Of a stretch of DNA of 64,000 nt, positions 34,330 to 43,213 are shown piece by piece (position 1 is the stretch's first letter; every line of letters starts with the position of its first letter). A program made the position numbers and the translations under genes. Location of the stretch: positions 5,394,001 to 5,458,000 of the forward strand of contig NZ_AP022577.1 of NCBI RefSeq assembly GCF_010730955.1, in the 5' to 3' direction. The DNA comes from Mycolicibacterium aubagnense (lineage in GTDB: Bacteria; Actinomycetota; Actinomycetes; Mycobacteriales; Mycobacteriaceae). The notes beneath the pieces were generated by a model. The model was given only the letters and a program-made list of their open reading frames with translations, ran no database searches and was not told the DNA's origin.

Positions 34330-35202
34330 ATGAGAGCTTTGGAAGGCCGCGTGGCGGTGATCACCGGCGCGGGTCGTGGTATCGGCCGCGAGCATGCGCT
34401 GCTTTTCGCCGCCGAAGGCGCCAGCGTCGTCGTCAACGACTTGGGTGGCAGCAACGCGGGCGAAGGCACGGATGCAGGTCCGGCGCACGAGGTGGTCGCC
34501 GAGATCCGCGCTGCGGGCGGCACTGCCGTTGCCCACACCGAGAACATCGCCACCTGGGACGGCGCGGAATCTTTGGTAAACCTGGCGATCGGCGAGTTCG
34601 GTCGACTCGATGTGGTCGTCAACAACGCCGGTATCCTGCGGGACGGTTTCATACCCACGCTGAGCGAGGCGGACTGGGATGCCGTGGTGGCGGTTCATCT
34701 CAAAGGCCACTTCTCGGTGCTGCGGCACGCGGCCGACTACTGGAAGTCCCAATCCAAGGCCGGTAATCAGCCAAATGCAGCGGTGATCAACACCGCGTCG
34801 GGTTCGGGAACCACCGTCCCCAACGCGGGCCAGGCCAACTATGGGGCGGTCAAGGCCGCCATCGCGGCCTTGACCTTGGTCGCCGCCGATGAGTTGGAGC
34901 GCTACGGCGTGCGAGTCAACGCCATCGCGCCGATCGCACGGACTCGGCTCACCTTGGCCACCCCGGGCATGGGCGCGATGATGGGCGAGCCCACCGATGA
35001 GGGCGAGGTCGATCTGTTCAGCCCTGCCAACATCTCTCCGCTGGTCGCCTACCTGGCAACAGAGAAGTGTCCCGTCACCGGTCAGGTGTATGCCGTTCAG
35101 GGCGGGGCGATCTCGCAACTGGGCGGCTGGCACGATGTCGACACAATCGAGACCGACGGCCTGTGGCGCATCGACGACATCGCCGGAAGGCTGCCGTCAT
35201 GA
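34330..35202 (+). CDS. Short-chain dehydrogenase, (3R)-hydroxyacyl-CoA dehydrogenase type
   Basis: 290 residues. The Rossmann motif T-G-A-G-R-G-I-G is at 13-20, N-N-A-G near 98, and the active-site Y-G-A-V-K follows T-A-S-G-S-G-T. The sequence V-V-V-N-D-L-G-G-S and the C-terminal W-x-V-D-x-I-x-x-D-G region resemble 17-beta-hydroxysteroid dehydrogenase type 4 dehydrogenase units. Likely substrate is the (3R)-hydroxyacyl-CoA made by the adjacent MaoC hydratase. AAGGGAGC precedes ATG 34330; the stop overlaps the next start by four bases. Confidence 0.92.
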   Translation: MRALEGRVAVITGAGRGIGREHALLFAAEGASVVVNDLGGSNAGEGTDAGPAHEVVAEIRAAGGTAVAHTENIATWDGAESLVNLAIGEFGRLDVVVNNAGILRDGFIPTLSEADWDAVVAVHLKGHFSVLRHAADYWKSQSKAGNQPNAAVINTASGSGTTVPNAGQANYGAVKAAIAALTLVAADELERYGVRVNAIAPIARTRLTLATPGMGAMMGEPTDEGEVDLFSPANISPLVAYLATEKCPVTGQVYAVQGGAISQLGGWHDVDTIETDGLWRIDDIAGRLPS

Positions 35203-36494
35203 TCGAGTGGTCCGATACCGACGAGATCATGCGGGATACGATGCGGGAGTTCATCGACAAAGAGATCCGCCCGCACCTGGATCGACTGGAAAGCGGCGAA
35301 CTGTCGCCGTACCGATTCGCGCGAAAACTGTTCAGCGAGTTCGGCTTGGACGAGATGGCGGCCGAGGCGGTTAAGAACATGCTGGACAAGCAACGCGCCA
35401 AGGCGGAGGCAACTGCCACGGGTGAAGCCCCGGTGAAGAAGGGGGAATCTGGAGGCGGACTTGGCGAAATCGGCGCGCAGGCGTCGATGGCGGCGGTCAT
35501 GGTCTCCGAACTGGCCGGGGTCAGCATCGGCCTGTTGAGCAGCATCGGCGTCAGCCTCGGTCTGGGTGCGGCGACCATCATGAGCCGGGGCACCCTAGCG
35601 CAGAAGGAGCGCTGGCTGCCGGAGTTGGTGACGCTGGAGAAGATTGCGGCCTGGGCGATCACCGAGCCGGATGCCGGGTCGGATGCCTTCGGCGGCATGA
35701 AGACCTACGTCAAACGCGATGGCGAGAATTATATTCTCAACGGCCAGAAGACTTTTATCACCAACGGGCCGGATGCCGATCTGCTGGTGGTCTACGCAAA
35801 ACTGGACGACAGGGATTCCTCAACAGGGTCCTCGCGCGAGCTCGTGTCTGAAGTCGAGAAGCGCAACCGCCCCGTGCTGTCTTTTGTGCTCGATGCTGGC
35901 ATGCCAGGGCTCACCCAAGGCAAGCCGTTCAAGAAGATGGGCATGATGTCCTCGCCGACCGGCGAACTGTTCTTCGACAACGTCCGACTCACCCCGGATC
36001 GGCTGCTGGGCGAGACTGAGCAACATTCCGCTGGCGACGGCCGCGAAAGCGCGCGGGCGAATTTCACCGCCGAACGTGTGGGCGTTGCGTTGATGTCACT
36101 CGGCATCATCAATGAGTGCCATCGGCTATGCGTCGAATACGCCAAGACTCGCACCCTGTGGGGCAAGGAGATCGGGCAGTTCCAGTTGATCCAGCTCAAG
36201 CTGGCCAATATGGAGGTCGCCCGGATCAATGTGCAGAACATGGTGTTCGGCTCACTCGAGCGAATCAAAGCCGGCGAGTTGCCGTCATTGTCCGAGGCGT
36301 CGGCGATCAAGCTGTACTCCTCGGAGGCGGCCACCGAGGTGGCTATGGACGCGGTGCAACTCTTCGGCGGCAACGGATATATGGCCGAGTACCGAGTGGA
36401 GCAGCTTGCCCGCGATGCCAAGTCGCTGATGATCTACGCCGGAAGCAACGAGGTGCAGGTGACCCACATCGCGAAGGGTCTGCTCAGAGCGTGA
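35199..36494 (+). CDS. Acyl-CoA dehydrogenase
   Basis: 431 residues from ATG 35199, which overlaps the SDR stop (ATGA). FAD-binding and catalytic regions typical of the family are present: A-W-A-I-T-E-P-D-A-G-S-D-A-F-G, L-N-G-Q-K-T-F-I-T-N-G, and the end A-V-Q-L-F-G-G-N-G-Y-M-A-E-Y. It is some 40 residues longer than usual because of a Lys/Ala/Gly-rich insert near 68-92 (K-Q-R-A-K-A-E-A then K-K-G-E-S-G-G), a feature shared by some mycobacterial FadEs. It should make 2-enoyl-CoA for the MaoC hydratase in this operon. Confidence 0.92.
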   Translation: MIEWSDTDEIMRDTMREFIDKEIRPHLDRLESGELSPYRFARKLFSEFGLDEMAAEAVKNMLDKQRAKAEATATGEAPVKKGESGGGLGEIGAQASMAAVMVSELAGVSIGLLSSIGVSLGLGAATIMSRGTLAQKERWLPELVTLEKIAAWAITEPDAGSDAFGGMKTYVKRDGENYILNGQKTFITNGPDADLLVVYAKLDDRDSSTGSSRELVSEVEKRNRPVLSFVLDAGMPGLTQGKPFKKMGMMSSPTGELFFDNVRLTPDRLLGETEQHSAGDGRESARANFTAERVGVALMSLGIINECHRLCVEYAKTRTLWGKEIGQFQLIQLKLANMEVARINVQNMVFGSLERIKAGELPSLSEASAIKLYSSEAATEVAMDAVQLFGGNGYMAEYRVEQLARDAKSLMIYAGSNEVQVTHIAKGLLRA

Positions 36495-37351
36495 TCGGCG
36501 AGACCCGCGCCAGGTTCGATGGGGTGGGTACCCGGATGCTGTCCGTGTCGGGTATCGGCACCCCCGTGGTACTGCTACACGGGTATGCCGACAGCGCCGA
36601 TACCTGGCGTCGGGTGCTGATGCACATGGATGCCTTGGGGCGTAACGCAATTGCAGTCGATCTGCCTGGATTCGGGCAGGCCGAACCGCGCCGGTCCGGG
36701 CCAATGGTGCCTCAGTTCGATGCGTTCGTCGACGCCGTTCTGGCCGAGATCGGGCCGGCGATCCTGGTCGGCAATTCGCTGGGTGCGGCCACCGCTGTGC
36801 GGGCGGCTGCGCGGCGCGGCGCGCCAGTGCAATCGGTGGTGGCCCTGGATTATCCATTGGCCGCGCAACATTGGCCGGCGCGGCTCGCCCGATCGTTGGA
36901 TATCCCCGCCTGGTTTTGGTCAGGGCTCGGGCACGTGCCGATTCCGTCGCCGGTGGTGCGCAGCGCCACTCGGTGGCTGGCACCGCACTTGCTTTATGGC
37001 CCTGGGATGCGACCCGATCCGGAGGTGATGAAGCACTGGAGTCGGACGGTATCGCGGATATCGGATGTCGCCAATCTGGCCCGTTATGGATTCCAGTATG
37101 CGTACGAATCTGCGGAGGGGCATCGCGGGATGCGGATCGCTTGCCCGCTGGTGATCGTGCATGGAGCCAAGGACCGAATCATCCCTGTGCATTCCAGTTG
37201 CATTCTGCACCAAGAGATCCCCGGCAGCGATCTGCTGATTCTGCCGTGCTCGGGGCACTGCCCACAGCTGGATAACCCGGCCGAGGTGGTTCGGATCATC
37301 GTGCAATTGCTGGAACAGATCGAGAACCTGAGAGGACGGGCTAGATGTTGA
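36491..37351 (+). CDS. Alpha/beta hydrolase
   Basis: 286 residues from GTG 36491, which overlaps the dehydrogenase stop (GTGA). The catalytic triad is complete by motif: nucleophile in G-N-S-L-G-A, Asp in H-G-A-K-D-R-I, and His in S-G-H-C-P-Q; an oxyanion H-G-Y-A-D segment is near residue 35. It could hydrolyse an ester, thioester or lactone. A Baeyer-Villiger-type monooxygenase gene lies 9 kb downstream in the same island, so cleaving an ester or lactone from that enzyme is a sensible but untested role. The next gene starts seven bases before its stop. Confidence 0.9.
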   Translation: MIGETRARFDGVGTRMLSVSGIGTPVVLLHGYADSADTWRRVLMHMDALGRNAIAVDLPGFGQAEPRRSGPMVPQFDAFVDAVLAEIGPAILVGNSLGAATAVRAAARRGAPVQSVVALDYPLAAQHWPARLARSLDIPAWFWSGLGHVPIPSPVVRSATRWLAPHLLYGPGMRPDPEVMKHWSRTVSRISDVANLARYGFQYAYESAEGHRGMRIACPLVIVHGAKDRIIPVHSSCILHQEIPGSDLLILPCSGHCPQLDNPAEVVRIIVQLLEQIENLRGRARC

Positions 37352-38901
37352 CTGACCAGCTACGCGCGGTACGGGTGTTGAGTCGACGTGGCATGGTCGA
37401 GCCGCTACGACCGCACCGCGCTGTTCACGCAGCGCTCGCTGTCCGTCGCTACGGACCATTTGGCGGGCTGATCGCGCATGCCGCCCGCCGCTACGGCAAC
37501 GCCCCGGCGCTCGCCGACGACCGGGGCACCATGACTTTCGCTGACCTGGAGCACGCTTCGAATGCGTTGGCCAGAGGCCTACAGGCGCACGGCGTTTGCG
37601 CAGACTCGGTGATTGCCGTGCTGTATCGCAACCAATGCGGTGTTCTGCTGGCGCTGAGCGCGGCGAACCGTATCGGTGCGCGAGTGGTCTTGATGAACAC
37701 CGGATTCGCCGCACCGCAGCTGGCGGACGTCTGCACCCGTGAGCGGGTTGGTGTGCTGCTGACCGATGATGAATTTGATGAGATGCTGGGCGCGCTGCCG
37801 GCTACCGTCGAGCGCCTCGACCTTCATGAGCTGATATACGGGATGACGACGAGCCGGGTACCAGTGCCGCCGCGTCCCGGCGGTATGGTGCTGCTGACCA
37901 GCGGAACCACCGGCACCCCAAAAGGCGCTCCGCGCAACGACATTGATCCTCTGCAGTCCGCTCAGCTGCTGGACCGGATCCCTTGGCCCAACCGCAACGT
38001 CTACTGCGTGAGCGCACCGCTATTCCACGCGACTGGACTAGCCACCTGTGCACTGGGACTGGCTCTTGGCAACCGAATGGTGCTCGCACGCCGCTTCGAC
38101 CCGGAGTCCACGCTGGCCTCGATCGCCGAACACCGTGCCGGGGCCCTGATCGTGGTACCCACAATGCTGCAGCGCATCCTCGACCTCGGGCAGGATGTGT
38201 TGTCACGCTACGACACGTCCTCGCTGCGCGTGGTGTTCGCTGCAGGTTCGGCGCTCTCACCGGACCTGTGTCGGCGGACTGCAGACGCGTTTGGTGACGT
38301 GCTGTACAACCTGTACGGCTCCACCGAGGTGGCCGTTGCCGCTATCGCCACACCAGCTGAACTGCGCCAGGCACCCGGAACCGTTGGGAGACCGCCGCTG
38401 GGCTGCCGGTTGGCGTGCTACGACGAGGATCGGAATCGGATCACCGAAACAGGACGCGTCGGCACGTTGTTCGTCCGCAGCGGGCTGTCATTCAGCGGGT
38501 ACACCGACGGCGGGCACAAGGAGGTGGTTGACGGGATGCTGTCGAGCGGGGACGTCGGGCATTTCGATGCCAACGGTCTGTGGTTCGTCGACGGCCGCGA
38601 TGACGACATGATCGTCTCCGGAGGGGAGAACGTATTCCCGCTTGAGGTCGAGCATTTGCTCACCGATCATCCCGATATCGTCGAAGCCGCTGTGGTCGGC
38701 GTGGATGACGATGAGTTCGGAAAGCGATTGCGCGCCTTCGTCATTGTCAACACGGACGGCGAGCCCACGGTTGATGAGATCAAGGCCTACGTGAAGGCGA
38801 ACCTCGCTCGGCACAAGGTTCCACGAGACATCATCTTTGTCGATGAACTGCCGAAGAACGCCACAGGCAAATTGCTGCGAAACCAGTTGACGGGGAAGTA
38901 G
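37345..38901 (+). CDS. Acyl-CoA ligase (FadD family)
   Basis: 518 residues, full length for the AMP-forming adenylate family. The P-loop-like motif L-L-T-S-G-T-T-G-T-P-K-G-A is at about 184-196, the Y-G-S-T-E motif near 329, and the hinge and C-terminal G-R-D-D-D-M-I-V-S-G-G-E-N-V-F-P plus catalytic Lys in P-K-N-A-T-G-K-L-L-R. It activates a carboxylic acid to its CoA thioester, feeding the beta-oxidation enzymes encoded upstream. Overlapping starts within this run imply translational coupling. The chain length or type of acid cannot be told. Confidence 0.93.
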   Translation: MLTDQLRAVRVLSRRGMVEPLRPHRAVHAALAVRRYGPFGGLIAHAARRYGNAPALADDRGTMTFADLEHASNALARGLQAHGVCADSVIAVLYRNQCGVLLALSAANRIGARVVLMNTGFAAPQLADVCTRERVGVLLTDDEFDEMLGALPATVERLDLHELIYGMTTSRVPVPPRPGGMVLLTSGTTGTPKGAPRNDIDPLQSAQLLDRIPWPNRNVYCVSAPLFHATGLATCALGLALGNRMVLARRFDPESTLASIAEHRAGALIVVPTMLQRILDLGQDVLSRYDTSSLRVVFAAGSALSPDLCRRTADAFGDVLYNLYGSTEVAVAAIATPAELRQAPGTVGRPPLGCRLACYDEDRNRITETGRVGTLFVRSGLSFSGYTDGGHKEVVDGMLSSGDVGHFDANGLWFVDGRDDDMIVSGGENVFPLEVEHLLTDHPDIVEAAVVGVDDDEFGKRLRAFVIVNTDGEPTVDEIKAYVKANLARHKVPRDIIFVDELPKNATGKLLRNQLTGK

Positions 38902-38907
38902 ACAACT

Positions 38908-39996
38908 ATGGGACCACTGCACGGAGTACGGGTGATCGAGCTCGCCGGGCTCGCGCCAGTGCCGTTCGCCGGCATGATGCTCGCCGACCTTGGCGCTGAC
39001 CTGGTGCGCATTGACAGCAGTTCCCGGTATGCCCCGCCCGCGGGACCCCTGGACCGCGGAAAGTCCTGCATCGAGATCGATCTCAAAGATGCTGCCGGGC
39101 GTGAGCTCGTGCGCGAACTTGTATCCAAGGCCGACGTGTTCATGGAGGGTTTCCGGCCGGGTGTCGCCGAACGGCTCGGGGTGGGACCGTTGGATCTGTG
39201 CGCGCTCAATTCGAGGTTGATATACGGACGGCTCACGGGCTGGGGGCAGGAAGGCCCGTTGGCTCTGCGAGTGGGCCATGACATCAATTACATCGCGCTG
39301 ACCGGCGTGCTCGACATCATCGGCCGTCATGGTGAACGCCCGGTGCCACCGGCCAATCTGATCGCTGATTTCGCCGGCGGTGGCATGCTGTTGGCCGCCG
39401 GAGTCATGGGTGCACTGTTCGAACGGGAACGCTCTGGCTTCGGCCAGGTGGTAGACGCGGCGATGATCGACGGGGCCAGTTTGTTGATGACATTTATCCA
39501 CGGGCTGTACGACACACAAATGTGGAACGCCGAGCGTGGGTCCAACATGCTCGACGGCGCCGCCGCGTACTACGACACGTATCAGACCGCCGACGGCAAA
39601 CATGTGGCACTCGGCGCCGTAGAACCAGAGTTTTTCGCCACGCTGACCGCCGTTCTCGATCTTGACGACGAGGATCTCGGTTTTCAGCTCGATCCGACTT
39701 CGTGGCCACGGTGGCGAGCAGTTCTTGCCGAGAAGTTCCGAACGAAGACCCGCGACGAGTGGGCGGACATCTTCGGCGACGTCGACGCCTGTATAACCCC
39801 GGTGCTGTCACCTTGGGAGGCGCCCGACCATCCACATCATGTGGCCCGCGGATCCTTCATCGAGGTTGACGGCGTCCGCCAGCCGGCGCCCGCACCGAGG
39901 TTCGGTCGTACTCCGTCCCAAACGCCGCAAGCCCTGAAGGTGCTATCCGTGGCGGCGGCGCGCGCCAGGTGGAGCGGTTGTGACCCGCCGGAATGA
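38908..39996 (+). CDS. CoA-transferase III family, alpha-methylacyl-CoA racemase type
   Basis: 362 residues, the size of mycobacterial Mcr. The racemase catalytic pair is visible by motif: His in V-G-H-D-I-N-Y-I and Asp in N-L-I-A-D-F-A-G-G-G, both as in Mcr. L-A-G-L-A-P-V-P-F-A-G-M-M-L-A-D-L-G-A-D is the family start. Such enzymes convert (2R)- to (2S)-methylacyl-CoA, needed to degrade methyl-branched chains such as isoprenoid or sterol side chains, which supports a branched substrate for the cluster. It starts six bases after the ligase stop. Confidence 0.9.
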   Translation: MGPLHGVRVIELAGLAPVPFAGMMLADLGADLVRIDSSSRYAPPAGPLDRGKSCIEIDLKDAAGRELVRELVSKADVFMEGFRPGVAERLGVGPLDLCALNSRLIYGRLTGWGQEGPLALRVGHDINYIALTGVLDIIGRHGERPVPPANLIADFAGGGMLLAAGVMGALFERERSGFGQVVDAAMIDGASLLMTFIHGLYDTQMWNAERGSNMLDGAAAYYDTYQTADGKHVALGAVEPEFFATLTAVLDLDDEDLGFQLDPTSWPRWRAVLAEKFRTKTRDEWADIFGDVDACITPVLSPWEAPDHPHHVARGSFIEVDGVRQPAPAPRFGRTPSQTPQALKVLSVAAARARWSGCDPPE

Positions 39997-40021
39997 CTGG
40001 AATGACCAATGCGACAACATA

Positions 40022-40038
40022 TTTGATATATTCAGACA
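40022..40038 (+). promoter_or_regulatory. 17-bp motif shared with 45416-45432
   Basis: TTTGATATATTCAGACA ends one base before the ATG of the AraC regulator (40040). The same 17-mer with one change (A to T) occurs at 45416-45432, again ending just before an ATG. An A/T-rich -10-like core suggests a shared promoter or operator. Confidence 0.4.
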
Positions 40039-40039
40039 C

Positions 40040-41092
40040 ATGGCGGTCGCCGATAATGCTCAGCTCATCGGTGCGGATTGGGACGTTCCGAGGCCGGTAA
40101 CTACGAGTCGGCACATGATTGAGGCGGCACGGTCGTGTGGCGTCGCTGCTTCTGACTGCCTGGCCGGCACCGGTTTGACATTGGCTGACATCGAGAACAC
40201 CGCAACCGAGGTACAGGCCAGTCAAGAACTAGCGGTCCTCCGCAACATCCTTGCCCGCGTGCCCGATCCGCACGAATACGCCCGAGACGTTGGGCTCCAG
40301 TACAACATCGCCAACATGGGCATCTTTGGCTACGCCCTGCTGGCAAGCTCCAACTTGAGCGACGCGGTCAATGTTGGCTGCCGCTTCGCGGTGTTGTCAT
40401 CGAGCTATCTTCGGGTCACCCGGCACAACACCGCCACCGGCGCCATCATCGAGTTCGACAACAGCCACATGCCCTCCGATGTCCGGGAATTCATGGTCGA
40501 ACGCGATCTCCACGCGCTGTTCAACCTCGGACCGTTGTTACTCGGGCAACTCGAATCAGATAAGGCAATCAGAGTCGAGCTGCCCGGCATCGAACCACCG
40601 TGGGATCGATTCGATTTTGCCGGGCTGAACATCGAGATCGACACCTCGTCGACCCGCAGCGCCATCATCATCCCGAATGAGGTGTTGCACCAAGCTATGC
40701 CGGCCGCGGATGCCGCCACCGCAGCCATGTGCGTGCAGCAGTGCGAGGACCTGTTGCAGGCTCGCCGCCAACGCCGTGGAACGGCCGCACTGGTCCGCAC
40801 CCGACTGGTGCGCGATCCCGGCCGGCAGCCATCGATGGCGGCCATTGCCGGCGAACTCTGCATCAGCGAACGCACCTTGAATCGGCGCCTGGCAGCTGAG
40901 AACACCAGCTACCGATTACTGATCGACGAAGTCCGCGCCACGTTGGCTGCAGCCCTGCTCGAATCCGGGCTCACCGTGGAGCAAACCGCGCGCCAACTTG
41001 GTTATTCAGAGACTGCCGCTTTCACACGAGCATTCATTCGATGGACCGGCACCCGGCCAAGCCGACACCGTGGAACGGCGTCGCCACTCTAA
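40040..41092 (+). CDS. AraC-family regulator
   Basis: 350 residues from ATG 40040; a GTG at 39980 would overlap the racemase gene and add 20 unlikely residues. The N-terminal part (about 15-210) fits the OruR/ArgR-type ligand-binding domain, and the C-terminal DNA-binding domain has S-M-A-A-I-A-G-E-L-C-I-S-E-R-T-L-N-R-R-L and a second helix-turn-helix ending L-G-Y-S-E-T-A-A-F-T-R-A-F-I-R-W-T-G. It follows the catabolic operon on the same strand and is a candidate regulator of it, possibly sensing the substrate or its CoA ester. Confidence 0.9.
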   Translation: MAVADNAQLIGADWDVPRPVTTSRHMIEAARSCGVAASDCLAGTGLTLADIENTATEVQASQELAVLRNILARVPDPHEYARDVGLQYNIANMGIFGYALLASSNLSDAVNVGCRFAVLSSSYLRVTRHNTATGAIIEFDNSHMPSDVREFMVERDLHALFNLGPLLLGQLESDKAIRVELPGIEPPWDRFDFAGLNIEIDTSSTRSAIIIPNEVLHQAMPAADAATAAMCVQQCEDLLQARRQRRGTAALVRTRLVRDPGRQPSMAAIAGELCISERTLNRRLAAENTSYRLLIDEVRATLAAALLESGLTVEQTARQLGYSETAAFTRAFIRWTGTRPSRHRGTASPL

Positions 41093-41202
41093 CCGGTGCA
41101 GCTGGGCAACGCGTCCTACTGGACGAGGAATGTCCGAAATCATCAATTTCGTGTCCGCTTTGCTCATTCCGCGTCCACGACGCCGCGCCTAATGTCACTG
41201 GC

Positions 41203-42087
41203 ATGGCAAATGTAACAGCGCATCCGACGGTGCGGCGCATGAACTTTGGGTTCGGAGTCCAAGCGCCGGCGAATAAGTATTTCGCCGATGGAAGCATGGT
41301 ATTCAGTCACATGGTCGCTGTCCTGTCAGCGATCTTCCCGCCGGGCGAAGAACTTTTCGTCCGCTCGGTTCGTCGTTACAAAGATCAGCTCATCGACCCC
41401 GACCTGAAGCAACGGGTGGCGGCCTTCATCGGACAGGAGAAGACGCACGGCCTACAGCATCGTGAGCTTAACGAGCAGCTCGCGGCGATGGGCTATCCCA
41501 CCGCGTGGTTCGAGTATCTGTTGGAGTGCACTGAGCGGATGGAGAAGTTCACCGACAAGCAGTACCCCGATCCAGACCAGCTGCCCCGGCTGCGGCGCTT
41601 CTTCCTTGGGTTCACCGTGGCCGCCGAACACTTCACGGCGGTGTGGGCGGAGAACATCCTCAAAAGCCCCGAGATCCAGACGATGATGTATGCCCCCGAG
41701 ATCCGCAACCTGCTGAACTGGCATGCGCTAGAAGAATTGGAGCACAAGTCGGTGGCGTTCGACGTGTATCGGGCCGTCGGCGTCCCGGAGTCCACCCGGC
41801 TGCGCTGGATGACGTTCGCATCGCACTTCGGTATCCCGATCCTGGTGCTGTTCACTTGGATCTCGATCGCCACGACCGACCACGAGGGCCGCAGGCAGCC
41901 GGTGCGGATCATCAAAGAGACAGTTCAGATGCTTCGCAATCCGATGTGGAAGGGTTTCTACAAGTCGATGAAGCCGTTCAAGAACCCCAGTTTTCACCCT
42001 GACCAGATCGACAACACCGAGCTGCTCACTACGTGGCAAGAGGCCCTGTTCGGCGAGCGGGGAGAGCTTGCTGGCCACCTGAGGTGA
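41203..42087 (+). CDS. Predicted metal-dependent hydrolase (PF10118 type)
   Basis: 294 residues from ATG 41203. The likely metal ligands are spread over helices: E-K-T-H (about 78-81), A-A-E-H-F near 136 and E-E-L-E-H-K near 173, a pattern of di-iron-like four-helix proteins annotated as metal-dependent hydrolases. M-N-F-G-F and W-K-G-F-Y-K near the ends fit the family. Members commonly accompany mycobacterial lipid and aromatic degradation genes, but the reaction is not established. A frame extension to 41041 shows no similarity. A hairpin lies 20 bases after the stop. Confidence 0.82.
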   Translation: MANVTAHPTVRRMNFGFGVQAPANKYFADGSMVFSHMVAVLSAIFPPGEELFVRSVRRYKDQLIDPDLKQRVAAFIGQEKTHGLQHRELNEQLAAMGYPTAWFEYLLECTERMEKFTDKQYPDPDQLPRLRRFFLGFTVAAEHFTAVWAENILKSPEIQTMMYAPEIRNLLNWHALEELEHKSVAFDVYRAVGVPESTRLRWMTFASHFGIPILVLFTWISIATTDHEGRRQPVRIIKETVQMLRNPMWKGFYKSMKPFKNPSFHPDQIDNTELLTTWQEALFGERGELAGHLR

Positions 42088-43213
42088 CAGCTGGACCGAT
42101 ATTCGGGATACCCGAGATTGCTTGAGCGGCAGGCTGCTTGAGTAGTCTCGGGTATTGGGTTTGTGGATCTTTTCCGAGATTGCCCCGGCGAAACCCAACA
42201 CATCAGCATCGTCACTCAGACCGTCGATATTTTTCGGTATACCTCGGCGGTGGCGAATCCGGTGTCGCAGCGATGCCGGTAAAAAGTAAACATATTCTTC
42301 GTGGGACCTTCAGCTGAGATAATTCCCATCTGCATGGATTGATCCCGCATGCCGATGCCGCCGCGGCCATCGGCAGCTTGCGCTGAGCCAGGCTGATGGT
42401 GGTGTGTCCGGGGTTGGCTCGCCGCCATGCATCTACGGCCATCTTCTGCTCGTCGCGGTCAAGCAGAAAGCAGTCGGACAACGCCCCCGCCCGTGTGCAA
42501 CATGGCGAACCCTCCCTATCCAAGTTCGACGGTTCGCACGCCTTGGCCTGTGCGAGGAAATCCGTTGCAGTTCAACCAAATCCACCGGGTGCGGCCCGCC
42601 CGGCCAGCCATTTGCTCAAGGATGGAGTGCTGATTCATTTGGCGTAGTGCCACCTGCAGCATAAGAACTCGGAGATGACGATGCGCGATGGTCACGTGGT
42701 TGGCGATCAGATTCTGCAGTTGCACAGTTCCATGCGGTGGCGTGTCACCAAGGGGAGGAAAGAGCACCGGCTGGTCAGGGAAAGTCCAGAGGTGAAAGCA
42801 AGATCGGGCGGCAGTATCAGGCAGTATCAGACGCAGCGTGGTGAAACGGCGCATCGTCGGATCATGGGCAAGGTCACGCACCATTGCTCGGAGTCGCCAG
42901 CGCCAGTGTCCAGTTTGCGAGCTGATCGATCATTTCCTGGTCGGCGTGATCCTGTAGAAAGTGACGCAACTGCGCCAGAAACACTTCCGACATTCCCGGT
43001 TCGGGGCTGACGGATATTCCGCGGTCGATACGTGGCCGCCGACTATGTCGCTGGCGGGCGTATGGATCGTGTCGAGGAAACGACGGCCCGGCTAGCCTAG
43101 CGCAATTCGATGGGTCGTTACCGAATTCTCAACAGCTGCAGGGCTTTCCGTAGCCAGACCGATGCATGCTCAGCATGCGGTGGGCGGCACGAGTGAGTGC
43201 ACTGTTGAGTGAC
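42088..43213. other. 1.1-kb region without a convincing gene
   Basis: Several frames of 70-120 codons are open on both strands but none has family similarity, good ribosome-binding sites or coherent codon use. A minus-strand stretch near 42885-43010 reads M-S-E-V-F-L-A-Q-L-R-H-F-L-Q-D-H-A-D-Q and looks like an amphipathic protein piece, perhaps a relic. The hairpin at 42108-42155 lies at its left edge. The region separates two oppositely transcribed gene groups. Confidence 0.55.
42108..42155 (+). terminator. Long hairpin after the metal-dependent hydrolase
   Basis: ATACCCGAGA (42108-42117) pairs with TCTCGGGTAT (42146-42155). The intervening 28 bases contain two GCTTGAG direct repeats. It lies 21 bases after the stop and may terminate the island operon. 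Confidence 0.5.

Noticed and set aside
35067..35198. Longer start for the acyl-CoA dehydrogenase inside the SDR gene
   Set aside because: The ATGA overlap start at 35199 begins with a family-like M-I-E-W-S-D and the extension is Arg-rich out-of-frame SDR sequence.
42212..43010. Several 70-120 codon frames on both strands as genes
   Set aside because: They overlap each other, have no recognisable domains and no fitting ribosome-binding sites.
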